DNA from: UBA4416 sp036676295
Lineage (GTDB): Bacteria > Bacteroidota > Bacteroidia > B-17B0 > Aurantibacillaceae
Assembly: GCA_036676295.1 (NCBI GenBank)
Contig: JAKFDE010000065.1
Coordinates: 85,607 to 149,606, forward strand
DNA length: 64,000 bases
Reading direction: 5' to 3'
This document shows, in pieces, positions 36,080 through 43,887 of the stretch. How positions within the stretch are numbered: position 1 is the stretch's first letter; every line of letters begins with the position of its first letter. The position numbers and the translations under genes were made by a program. Under the pieces are notes generated by a model. The model saw nothing but the letters and a program-made list of their open reading frames with translations, searched no databases and was not told the origin of the DNA.

Positions 36080-37582
36080 TTATTTTATGATCTCTTTTCC
36101 CGGAGAAACAGATTTGAAACTCTTTTTAGGCATTGTTTCATTTTCCATTTTTTCAAATCTGAATACTTCCTGGCTTACAATACGTTGTAAGCAGATCTCT
36201 AATAAAGTTGTACTGTTTGGTTTCAGAGCTTTTTCAAATAATTCTTTTGAAGCATTTATTTTGCCGGGTAAATAACGTATAAAACCATCCTCTGGTCTAG
36301 GGTTGATCATTAAACCTAATTTGTCAATTCCTTTGATAGCAGGCCGTATAACTTTTCCTTCCGAATCCAGTACTTCAGTAGTGCCATTCATGACGTCATA
36401 ATTCAAAAAATAAGTGATGGTAGATTGATTTACACGGTTACATTGTCTGTCGGCAAAAAAACCAGTTGGCAATTCATTTGGGTCGTTATTTTCACCGGCA
36501 GTTAAAAGCAGATCAAAATTAGTAAGTGCATAGCCTTCTGAATCTCTTACTTTAAAAATGATCATTGAATAACGATCATGTATATAGGTTCTTTTTCCAA
36601 ATAAAACTTTTTCAGTTTCGATGATGGAATTTTTTTGAACCTGAGCTGTTTCAACATTAAATTGATCGTATATTTTATTATAATCCTTAATGGTTTGCAC
36701 ATTAATGCAGTCAAAGATGGCGCTAATGGTTTCCGCACTTTTATCATCAGAAGAATGGCTTATGCTTTTCATAATTCCCATCTCATTACCGGAGTGCGAT
36801 TTATTGGAAACGATTCTCATGGCCGTATTTGGCGCTTCTATAAATTCTTCCACTTGCAGATCGGCCGATACTAATTTGCCTTTAATAATTTGAGGTACAG
36901 GTTGTATTAATTTAATGTACCGGGAATTTAAATTGGCTGATGCTACTCGAATCACACCATCAGAACCTATTTCGCCGGTATAAGAATTTAAATGATCATA
37001 CAATTTATGGTCAATGTCCTGGCCCGTTATCACAAAAGGAAAAATGCCGGTTGAAGAAATTTGTGCCCTGTCACTTTTTATCCAGTCTTTGTTTAATTCC
37101 CAAGCTTCATTACTTCCTAATTCCAGCCAGTTTAGTACACCTTGTCCGGGTTCAACATTATCAAACCATGCTTTTATTCGGCTAAGTTTACTTTTGCCTA
37201 ATTGGGCTAATGCTGATCCATGGTTTGCCGGAGCCAGCATGATGAGATGGCTCATCGGAGATAACGTTGTGCTATTTTTATAATAATGATGCCACCAATT
37301 TCTAACAACAGGGCCACCGGTAGAATGAGTAATGCATATGAATCTTGTATTAGGATCGTTTGCAAGAATTTGTTGCTGTATAGCTGTTTCCAGTGCTCTG
37401 GAAATATCAGCTAATTTAACTTCATCATTAAAACTAATATATCTTCCAAGAAAAATAGTTTCAATTGTGATATCGATACCGTGATCTTTTCCTTCGTTAC
37501 GAAGTCTTAGAGGCAATTCACCATAAGTATCTAATTGAGTAACGCTGTAACCGTGAACAAATACTAAAGTTAATGGGCGCAT
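36080..37582 (-). CDS. Alpha/beta hydrolase, PGAP1/phospholipase-like
   Basis: The 500-residue protein starts with an alpha/beta-hydrolase domain: TLVFVHGYSV (oxyanion HGY), THSTGGPVVRNW (nucleophile elbow, Ser near 87), and LAPANHGSALAQLG as in lipases. The second half (about 280-500) is a less clear beta-rich domain. No signal peptide is seen. The family includes lipid and GPI deacylases; the substrate is unknown. It is divergent from the WYL regulator. Confidence 0.8.
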   Translation of the reverse strand: MRPLTLVFVHGYSVTQLDTYGELPLRLRNEGKDHGIDITIETIFLGRYISFNDEVKLADISRALETAIQQQILANDPNTRFICITHSTGGPVVRNWWHHYYKNSTTLSPMSHLIMLAPANHGSALAQLGKSKLSRIKAWFDNVEPGQGVLNWLELGSNEAWELNKDWIKSDRAQISSTGIFPFVITGQDIDHKLYDHLNSYTGEIGSDGVIRVASANLNSRYIKLIQPVPQIIKGKLVSADLQVEEFIEAPNTAMRIVSNKSHSGNEMGIMKSISHSSDDKSAETISAIFDCINVQTIKDYNKIYDQFNVETAQVQKNSIIETEKVLFGKRTYIHDRYSMIIFKVRDSEGYALTNFDLLLTAGENNDPNELPTGFFADRQCNRVNQSTITYFLNYDVMNGTTEVLDSEGKVIRPAIKGIDKLGLMINPRPEDGFIRYLPGKINASKELFEKALKPNSTTLLEICLQRIVSQEVFRFEKMENETMPKKSFKSVSPGKEIIK

Positions 37583-37745
37583 AGGACTTATTTGTTTTGT
37601 TGTTTTACAGATAGGATCATCTTACTCAAAATAACAATTTTTTGAGTATAAAATCAATACGTATAAATACTTATTTTAATGCAGGTATGTTTATGAATTA
37701 GAGGATTTATCTACATTTACAATTTTAATTATTGTCCTGAATTTT

Positions 37746-38687
37746 ATGAACCGTATCGACAGAGTTACTGCCATTCTAATACAATTACAATCTCGCAGAG
37801 TTGTAAAAGCTCAGGATATTGCCGAACGGTTTGAGATCAGTTTGAGAACGGTATATCGTGATGTGGCTACTCTGCAAGAAGCCGGTGTTCCCATTGTTGG
37901 CGAAGCCGGAGTTGGTTATTCTATAATGGATGGGTATCGGTTACCACCTGTAATGTTTACAAAAGAAGAAGCCATTGCTTTTTTAACAGCCGAAAAATTG
38001 GTTGAGAAATTAACGGATGTTTCCACTAAAGAGAGTTACCTCTCGGCGATGTACAAGATCAAAGCCGTATTGCGTTCAACGGAAAAAGATTATTTGGAAA
38101 GTATCAATGAACATATTGAAGTAGTAGGAAATCCACACTTACCCAAAGACATTAATTCAGCTAACCCGATTCAAAGCATTTTAAAATGTATTTCTGAAAA
38201 AATGGTGTTATGTATGGATTATTTTGCCAACCATAGCCAGGAAAAAACACAACGTAACATCGAGCCCGTAGGCATTTTTTATCAGGGCAATTATTGGTAT
38301 TTAATTGCCTTTTGTTTGTTACGTAATGATTATCGCCACTTTAGAGTAGATCGAATTTCTCATATTACGATAACAGATAAAACTTTCAAAAAAGAACATC
38401 CTTCTTTAAAAAGTTTCCTTAAAGAAATTTCTAAAGAAAAAGAATTGCAAACTGTTGTCATTAGTGTGGATAAAAATATCATGAGGCATTTTGGTGATCA
38501 GAAATTTTACAATGGCTTCGTATCTCAAAAAGTGATAAAAGATAAAGTGGAAATGACTTTTTTAACAGGTTCGTTGGAAGGCTTTGCCCGATGGTATATC
38601 ATGTTTGGAGATAGAGCAGATGTCATCAGTCCCGAATCATTAAAGAAGCGCATCAGGGAAATAGCTTCGGTTATTGTAAAAAAATAA
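37746..38687 (+). CDS. WYL-domain transcriptional regulator, YafY type
   Basis: The 313-residue protein has an N-terminal helix-turn-helix (about 1-60; RRVVKAQDIAERFEISLRTVYRDVATLQEAG) and a WYL domain (about 140-230) with IEPVGIFYQGNYWYLIAFCLLRNDYRHFRVDRIS, followed by a C-terminal extension. WYL proteins sense small ligands or nucleic acids. It precedes a DinB-family gene on the same strand by about 78 bases, which is the likely target. Confidence 0.9.
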   Translation: MNRIDRVTAILIQLQSRRVVKAQDIAERFEISLRTVYRDVATLQEAGVPIVGEAGVGYSIMDGYRLPPVMFTKEEAIAFLTAEKLVEKLTDVSTKESYLSAMYKIKAVLRSTEKDYLESINEHIEVVGNPHLPKDINSANPIQSILKCISEKMVLCMDYFANHSQEKTQRNIEPVGIFYQGNYWYLIAFCLLRNDYRHFRVDRISHITITDKTFKKEHPSLKSFLKEISKEKELQTVVISVDKNIMRHFGDQKFYNGFVSQKVIKDKVEMTFLTGSLEGFARWYIMFGDRADVISPESLKKRIREIASVIVKK

Positions 38688-38764
38688 AAATATTTTTTCC
38701 TGCTGACATAGGGTTGTCACTTTGGGGTTGTTAGTTTGTATCATAATATTTAAAAACAAAAATT

Positions 38765-39262
38765 ATGACACAAATTGAATCATTTACCAAAGAATTAGAA
38801 AAAGAAATCAATGCAACCCGTAAAATGCTTTCTGTTGTTCCTGCAGATAAGTTTGACTGGGCACCACACACCAAAAGTATGACCATGAAAAAACTGGCAG
38901 TTCATATTGCAGAGCTTCCTTTGTGGATTGGCATGACTTTTACAACGACAGAGTTGGATTTCGAAAAAAATCCTTACCAACCTGAAAATGTAAATACTAC
39001 AGTAGAATTAGTGGATTATTTTGACAGGAGTGTTGTAGATGCAAAAAAGAATTTGGCAATAGCAAAGGAAGAATCTTTAAAAGAATTATGGACTTTGAGA
39101 AGTGGTGAAACGATTTATAGTACAGAACCAAAATGGGATGTGATAAGAATGAGTATCAGTCAGATCATTCATCATCGCGCGCAATTAGGTGTTTATTTAC
39201 GATTATTAAATGTACCAATCCCTGGTAGTTATGGGCCAAGTGCTGATGACATGAGTTTTTAA
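38765..39262 (+). CDS. DinB-family protein
   Basis: The 165-residue four-helix protein has a His near residue 48 (LAVHIAELPLWIG) and the C-terminal SQIIHHRAQLGVYLRLL with two His, the metal site of DinB/YfiT-like thiol-dependent enzymes. Family members are typically damage-inducible or thiol transferases. Likely regulated by the WYL protein upstream. Confidence 0.88.
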   Translation: MTQIESFTKELEKEINATRKMLSVVPADKFDWAPHTKSMTMKKLAVHIAELPLWIGMTFTTTELDFEKNPYQPENVNTTVELVDYFDRSVVDAKKNLAIAKEESLKELWTLRSGETIYSTEPKWDVIRMSISQIIHHRAQLGVYLRLLNVPIPGSYGPSADDMSF

Positions 39263-39270
39263 GTTTATTT

Positions 39271-39291
39271 CCCTCTCCTTTAAGGAGAGGG
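39271..39291 (+). terminator. Palindrome after the DinB gene
   Basis: CCCTCTCCTT (39271-39280) is followed by its complement at 39282-39291, a very tight palindrome. This motif is a familiar intergenic repeat; it may also help end transcription of the DinB gene. Confidence 0.5.
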
Positions 39292-39311
39292 ATTAAATAT
39301 GTTTGAAGTTT

Positions 39312-39380
39312 GACCGAAAAATACCTTGTTTGAGATTACGTTCTGTTTTATAAATAACATTTCACCGACCGGAAAATACC
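39312..39380. repeat. Direct repeat upstream of the TetR gene
   Basis: GACCGAAAAATACC (39312-39325) and GACCGGAAAATACC (39367-39380) are near-identical copies 55 bases apart, on the same strand. Possible protein-binding sites; unproved. Confidence 0.4.
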
Positions 39381-39426
39381 ATTTACCTGTACAAATAAAT
39401 AATTAGCCTTTTTTCTACTAAATGAT

Positions 39427-39457
39427 TTGTAAGTGAATGAACGTTCATTTATATTTG
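39427..39457 (+). promoter_or_regulatory. TetR promoter with palindromic operator
   Basis: TTG (39427-39429), a 20-base spacer and TATATTTG (39450-39457) form a consensus promoter. The spacer contains the perfect 14-base palindrome AATGAACGTTCATT (39436-39449), a typical TetR-type operator placed so that binding blocks RNA polymerase. The ATG is at 39465. Confidence 0.8.
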
Positions 39458-39464
39458 TGCCGAC

Positions 39465-40052
39465 ATGAGAACACGCGACGAACATAAAGAGATTGCTATT
39501 CGTGAGCAAGCGATGGAAATGATCGTGAATGAAGGGTTTGATGGCTTAAGTATGCAAAAGCTTGCTAAAGCAGCTAATGTATCGCCGGCAACCATTTACA
39601 TTTATTATAAGAATCGCGAAGATCTGTTGAATCAATTATTTATAGAGGTTCATAAAACTTTTTCGGATCTGGCACTTAAAGGGTTTGATCCGGAATTTTC
39701 TTTAGAAGAAGGGTTGTGGTTGCAATGGAAAAACAGATTACGTTTTATTATGGAATACCCCACGTATTTTCAGTTTTTTGAACAGTTCAGAAATTCACCT
39801 TTGATCAATCATAAAGATCTGAATATCGCTGAATTTAAAGAGAATATGAAGCTATTTGTAATGAATGCCATTAAGCGAGGTGAAATGTCGAAGATGGAAC
39901 CTGAAATATTTTGGTCGTTGGCTTATGGTTCTTTTTATTCCTTAGTTAAATTTCATTTGCAAGAAAAAAGCATGATGGGTAACGATTTTAAAATTACTGA
40001 TGCCAAAATGAAACAAGTGCTTAAAATGGTCATCAAAGCACTGAAACCATAA
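39465..40052 (+). CDS. TetR-family transcriptional repressor
   Basis: The 195-residue protein has the TetR helix-turn-helix GFDGLSMQKLAKAANVSPATIYIYYKNREDLLNQLF (about 22-57) and a helical ligand domain. The operator in its promoter shows likely self-repression. The following genes (a small ferredoxin-fold-like protein and an MFS exporter) are in the same direction with 19-22 base gaps, so it probably controls a drug-export unit. Confidence 0.93.
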   Translation: MRTRDEHKEIAIREQAMEMIVNEGFDGLSMQKLAKAANVSPATIYIYYKNREDLLNQLFIEVHKTFSDLALKGFDPEFSLEEGLWLQWKNRLRFIMEYPTYFQFFEQFRNSPLINHKDLNIAEFKENMKLFVMNAIKRGEMSKMEPEIFWSLAYGSFYSLVKFHLQEKSMMGNDFKITDAKMKQVLKMVIKALKP

Positions 40053-40071
40053 TTTTTTAATACTACTATAT

Positions 40072-40287
40072 ATGAATAACATATTTATTTTTAAAACCAA
40101 TATACAAACCGAGGAAGATCAGGAACGTGTGAGCACTTTGTTAGATGCAGATAACCTGATTGATTCGTGGAGTGTAGATAAAGAAGACATAGATTGTGTC
40201 TTACGAATAGTATCAGATAGAATAACAGCTGAAGAAATTATTTTCCTGATCAATCAGGTAGGTTACAATTGTGCAGAGTTAGAATAA
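40072..40287 (+). CDS. Small ferredoxin-fold-like protein
   Basis: The 71-residue protein has a beta-alpha-beta-beta-alpha-beta pattern (IFIFKTNIQTEEDQERVSTLL, SVDKEDIDCVLRIVSD, ITAEEIIFLINQVGYNCAEL) as in heavy-metal-associated domains, but without the CxxC metal site; its two cysteines are far apart. Similar small proteins occur near regulators in Bacteroidota. Function unknown. Lies between the TetR and MFS genes in one operon. Confidence 0.7.
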   Translation: MNNIFIFKTNIQTEEDQERVSTLLDADNLIDSWSVDKEDIDCVLRIVSDRITAEEIIFLINQVGYNCAELE

Positions 40288-40309
40288 TTAAGAATTATAC
40301 AGAATATAC

Positions 40310-41584
40310 ATGAAGACAGCAGAGAAAGCTTTAGCCTTTACATCTTATCAAAAATTCATCATTGCTATTTTAGCTTTGCTGCAATTTACGATCATATTGG
40401 ATTTTATGATCTTATCACCTTTGGGAGATATATTAATGAAGTCCCTAGAAATTACTCCTTCTCAGTTTGGCTGGGTAGTTTCGTCTTATGCCTTTAGTGC
40501 CGGTGCATCGGGCATTTTAGCAGCAGGTTTTGCCGATAAATTTGATCGTAAAAAAATGCTATTATTTTTTTACGTTGGTTTTGTTTTGGGAACCGTATTT
40601 TGTGGTATGGCTAATTCTTACGAAATGTTATTGGCAGCAAGAATTGTGACCGGGCTTTTTGGAGGTGTGATTGGCGCCATCTCTATGGCAATTATTACCG
40701 ATATATTTGTCATCAATCAACGCGGGCGCGTGATGGGTTTTGTACAAATGGCTTTTGCCGGAAGCCAGGTATTAGGCGTCCCTATTAGTTTGTATTTAGC
40801 AACTAAATGGAATTGGCACATTGCATTTTTCATGATCGTGGTGATAGCAATTATAATTGGCGTGATGGTGATAATTAAAATGAAACCAGTGAACGAGCAT
40901 TTGAAATTACAATCAGATAAGAACGCCTTTTTACATTTATGGCACACTCTGCAAAACAAGTCATACCAAACAGGGTTTATTGCAACGGCTTTTTTATCTA
41001 TTGGAGGTTTTATGTTAATGCCTTTTGGTAGCGCCTTTTTAGTAAACAATGTTCATATATCTCAACAGGATTTGCCTTTAGTGTTCATGTTTACAGGTAT
41101 ATCATCTATCATTATTATGCCAATTATCGGTAAGTTGAGTGATCGTATTGATAAATTTAAATTATTTGTTGGAGGATCTTTTCTTGCAATTGTGATGGTA
41201 ATCGTTTACACCAATATGGCTGTAGTTCCATTGTGGCAGGTTATTGTAATTAATATGTTATTATTTATGGGCATTATGAGTCGCATGATTCCATCAACAA
41301 CTTTAACAACGGCTATTCCGGAAATGAAAGACAGAGGGGCTTTTATGAGTATTAATGCTTCTTTACAGCAAATGGCAGGAGGTATAGCTGCTGTTTGTGC
41401 CGGTTTAATTGTAAGTCAAGAAACTAAAACTAGTCCATTGGAACATTATGATACCTTAGGTTATGTGGTAGCTGCTGTGATCTTGATATGTATTTACTTT
41501 TTATATAGAGTGAGTCTGCTGGCTAAGAAAAGAGAGACAGAAAAAATGAAGGTACAAGTTCCGGCTGTGGAAGCAGTTGTGTAA
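40310..41584 (+). CDS. MFS transporter, drug/metabolite exporter type
   Basis: The 424-residue protein has about twelve membrane helices. The intracellular loop ADKFDRKKMLLF after helix 2 is the MFS signature A, and LAARIVTGLFGGVIGAISMAIITDIF follows in helices 4-5. Co-transcription with a TetR repressor suggests export of a toxic compound or inducer. Substrate unknown. Followed by a terminator at 41609. Confidence 0.9.
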   Translation: MKTAEKALAFTSYQKFIIAILALLQFTIILDFMILSPLGDILMKSLEITPSQFGWVVSSYAFSAGASGILAAGFADKFDRKKMLLFFYVGFVLGTVFCGMANSYEMLLAARIVTGLFGGVIGAISMAIITDIFVINQRGRVMGFVQMAFAGSQVLGVPISLYLATKWNWHIAFFMIVVIAIIIGVMVIIKMKPVNEHLKLQSDKNAFLHLWHTLQNKSYQTGFIATAFLSIGGFMLMPFGSAFLVNNVHISQQDLPLVFMFTGISSIIIMPIIGKLSDRIDKFKLFVGGSFLAIVMVIVYTNMAVVPLWQVIVINMLLFMGIMSRMIPSTTLTTAIPEMKDRGAFMSINASLQQMAGGIAAVCAGLIVSQETKTSPLEHYDTLGYVVAAVILICIYFLYRVSLLAKKRETEKMKVQVPAVEAVV

Positions 41585-41608
41585 TCTGTTTTTAGTAAGA
41601 TAATTAAT

Positions 41609-41645
41609 AATGCTATCCTGATTTAATAGGGTAGCATTTTTTTTG
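41609..41645 (+). terminator. Terminator of the TetR-MFS operon
   Basis: AATGCTATCCT (41609-41619) pairs with AGGGTAGCATT (41628-41638) with one G-U pair, followed by T residues. Confidence 0.85.
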
Positions 41646-41675
41646 TGATTTTTTTAGTTTTTAGTTTAATTTATT

Positions 41676-41693
41676 TATCGTAATATTGCGATA
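41676..41693 (+). promoter_or_regulatory. ArsR-type operator in the arsR promoter
   Basis: TATCGTAATATTGCGATA is an 18-base inverted repeat with one mismatched pair, ending 11 bases before the arsR ATG. It overlaps TAATATTG, a one-mismatch -7 element, so an ArsR dimer here would block transcription. The ATCG-N8-CGAT shape recurs at 42049. Confidence 0.7.
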
Positions 41694-41704
41694 TAATTAA
41701 GATC

Positions 41705-42034
41705 ATGGGAATTACTAAAACAGAAGAGTTTACAATAAAGGACAATAAAATAGCTAATTATGCAAAAGCATTGGCGCATCCGGCACGCATTGCTATTTTA
41801 CATTTATTGATCAAAAAACAAGCTTGTGTATGTGGGGACATTGTTGATGAATTGCCTTTATCTCAAAGCACAGTGTCACAACACTTAAAAGAATTAAAAG
41901 AATCCGGATTAATAAAAGGTGATATAGAAGGCACTAAAGTGTGTTATTGCATTGATGAGAAAGAATGGAAAAATGCCCAATCTTATTTGAACGCTCTGTT
42001 TGATGCTTATCAAAAAGGAAAATCTTGCTGCTGA
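41705..42034 (+). CDS. arsR: ArsR-family repressor
   Basis: The 109-residue protein has the winged helix LPLSQSTVSQHLKELKESGLI (about 50-70). The Cys pair Cys41-Val-Cys43 lies in the ACVCGDI segment that binds As(III) or Sb(III) in ArsR; Cys80, Cys82, Cys108 and Cys109 are extra candidates. Binding would release the operator sites at 41676 and 42049. First gene of the arsenic-type operon. Confidence 0.93.
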   Translation: MGITKTEEFTIKDNKIANYAKALAHPARIAILHLLIKKQACVCGDIVDELPLSQSTVSQHLKELKESGLIKGDIEGTKVCYCIDEKEWKNAQSYLNALFDAYQKGKSCC

Positions 42035-42048
42035 TTTTTGACTTTATT

Positions 42049-42064
42049 ATCGGTAAATAACGAT
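42049..42064 (+). promoter_or_regulatory. Second ArsR-type operator, before the DUF6428-like gene
   Basis: ATCGGTAAATAACGAT matches the ATCG-N8-CGAT outline of the arsR-promoter site. It lies in the 56-base gap between arsR and the next gene, 27 bases before its ATG, close to a TTTTTG that could be part of a second promoter. Confidence 0.55.
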
Positions 42065-42090
42065 TTATTAAACAAATAAAAATAAACACA

Positions 42091-42561
42091 ATGAAACTAT
42101 CAGAAATTAAAAATCATTTAACCACTGCAACAGAGGTGAATTTTATATTACCAAACGGCACTATGGTTCCTCAGCATTTTCATGTTACTGAGGTAGGGCA
42201 GATCACTAAAAATTTTATTGATTGTGGTGGAACAGTTCGTAACGAAAAGGTGGTAAATTTTCAGTTATGGGAAGCCGGTGATTTTGACCACCGTTTGGCA
42301 CCTCAAAAATTATTAAACATCATTGCTCTTTCAGAAAAAACATTAGGAATTGAAGATGCTGAAATTGAAGTAGAATACCAAAGTGATACAATTGGGAAAT
42401 ACAATTTAGAATTTAATGGGAAGGATTTTTTATTGGTGGCAACACAAACTAATTGTTTAGCAAGTGACAAATGTGGAATATCGGCAGAAAAACAAAAAGT
42501 AAAATTATCTGATTTGCAAGCGCAGCAAAAGGCATGTACGCCAGGTGGTAAATGTTGTTAA
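42091..42561 (+). CDS. DUF6428-like protein with Cys-rich tail
   Basis: The 156-residue protein has a beta-rich core (QHFHVTEVGQITKNFIDCGG, then VNFQLWEAGDFDHRL) and cysteines at 45, 122, 128, 149, 155 and 156. The tail TPGGKCC resembles thiol-rich metal(loid)-binding ends. From memory this is the DUF6428 family found beside ars genes. Function unknown; As(III) binding or delivery is an inference from cysteines and context. Cytosolic, no signal peptide. Confidence 0.75.
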   Translation: MKLSEIKNHLTTATEVNFILPNGTMVPQHFHVTEVGQITKNFIDCGGTVRNEKVVNFQLWEAGDFDHRLAPQKLLNIIALSEKTLGIEDAEIEVEYQSDTIGKYNLEFNGKDFLLVATQTNCLASDKCGISAEKQKVKLSDLQAQQKACTPGGKCC

Positions 42562-42593
42562 CCAGGTTGTAATAATTAAATCATTTAAGGAAT

Positions 42594-43208
42594 ATGTTTA
42601 TACAACTAAAAAATTACTGCGATACATTAATTAAAGATTTTGAGATAATCCCGGCTCATCGTAAAGTGCTTTTAGAGAAAATTTCTCAATACATTTCACT
42701 TAAAAAAAAGGAAGATAAATCGGTTAATTTAGTTTACATCTGTACACATAATTCACGCCGTAGTCATTTCGGACAGATCTGGGCTCAGGTTGCGGCAAGC
42801 TACTATGGTATAAAAAATGTAAATACGTATTCTGGCGGCACAGAAGCAACAGCCTTTAATATAAATGCTATCAATGCTATTAAAAGAGTAGGATTTAATG
42901 TTAAACCAATTAATATTGAAAAGAACTCTATCTATCATGTTTCTTATGATGATATAGAAAAACCAATTGTTTGTTTTTCAAAAGTATATGATGATGTCAA
43001 AAATCCTCAAAGTGAATTTGCAGCTATTATGACTTGCAGTGATGCTGAAGAAAATTGCCCTTTTATTCCGGGAGTTGAATTAAGAATTGGAACAACTTAT
43101 GAAGATCCGAAAGCATTTGATAATACACCTTTACAAGACGCTAAATACGATGAACGATGTAAACAAATTGCTTTAGAAACTTTTTATGTTTTTTCTAAAA
43201 TTAAGTAA
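42594..43208 (+). CDS. arsC: Thioredoxin-coupled arsenate reductase (LMW-PTP type)
   Basis: The 204-residue protein has the low-molecular-weight tyrosine phosphatase loop CTHNSRR (Cys50-x5-Arg56), which binds arsenate, and the redox pair CSDAEENCP (Cys148-x6-Cys155), which matches the Cys82/Cys89 region of Staphylococcus ArsC. It should reduce arsenate to arsenite with thioredoxin as electron donor. An N-terminal extension of about 40 residues is helical. It is unrelated to the glutaredoxin-type ArsC at 7909. One base separates it from the aquaporin gene. Confidence 0.9.
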   Translation: MFIQLKNYCDTLIKDFEIIPAHRKVLLEKISQYISLKKKEDKSVNLVYICTHNSRRSHFGQIWAQVAASYYGIKNVNTYSGGTEATAFNINAINAIKRVGFNVKPINIEKNSIYHVSYDDIEKPIVCFSKVYDDVKNPQSEFAAIMTCSDAEENCPFIPGVELRIGTTYEDPKAFDNTPLQDAKYDERCKQIALETFYVFSKIK

Positions 43209-43209
43209 T

Positions 43210-43857
43210 ATGAAAAAATATTTAGCCGAAATTATAGGAACGTTTGCTTTGGTGTTTTGTGGAACCGGAGCCATTATCATTGATCAGGAAACAGGAGGGG
43301 CGATTACACATGCCGGTATTGCTGTTACATTTGGTTTGATTGTAGCAGCCATGATCTATGCTGTTGGCAATATTTCGGGAGCACACTTAAATCCTGCAGT
43401 AACTATTGGTTTTTGGATGGCTAAAGAATTTCCTGCCAAAGAAATTTTACCATATGTATTCAGTCAGGCTATTGGTGCATTTTTAGCAAGTTTTATTTTA
43501 CATTTTTTATTTCCCTTAAATGATACATTGGGATCTACCTTGCCTGCCGGTTTGCCTATGCAATCTTTTATTTTAGAAATTATTTTAATGTTTCTGTTGA
43601 TGTTTGTCATTCTTCAGGTAGCAAAGGGAAGCAAGGAGCAAGGTATGTTTGCAGGCATTGCTATTGGAGGGGTTGTATTATTAGAAGCCATGTTTGCCGG
43701 TCCAATTTCCGGAGCATCAATGAATCCTATTCGTTCTTTAGCGCCTGCTATCGTTTCAGGTCATACAGAACATGTGTGGGTGTATTTAACTGCTCCTGTG
43801 TTGGGGGTAATATTAGCCGTAATAGCTTGGACAGTTTTAAAACCAAAATCAAACTAA
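43210..43857 (+). CDS. Aquaporin (MIP family), ars-operon type
   Basis: I use ATG 43210 (215 residues; MKKYLAEIIGTFALVFCG), not an earlier in-frame start inside arsC. Six membrane helices and two half-helices: NPA at 61-63 and NPI at 172-174. Aligning by hand to E. coli AqpZ, the filter is Phe41, Ala160, Ala169, Arg175, so the His and Thr of water channels are replaced by Ala. Plant metalloid channels have similarly small residues. In Sinorhizobium the aquaglyceroporin AqpS in an ars operon gives arsenite export; the same role is inferred here. Confidence 0.9.
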   Translation: MKKYLAEIIGTFALVFCGTGAIIIDQETGGAITHAGIAVTFGLIVAAMIYAVGNISGAHLNPAVTIGFWMAKEFPAKEILPYVFSQAIGAFLASFILHFLFPLNDTLGSTLPAGLPMQSFILEIILMFLLMFVILQVAKGSKEQGMFAGIAIGGVVLLEAMFAGPISGASMNPIRSLAPAIVSGHTEHVWVYLTAPVLGVILAVIAWTVLKPKSN

Positions 43858-43887
43858 TTTTACTTAAATAAACAAAATACATTTCTG

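Noticed and set aside
36635..37283. Four plus-strand frames of 67-89 codons inside the alpha/beta hydrolase gene
   Set aside because: All are antisense to a well-supported gene and have no features of their own.
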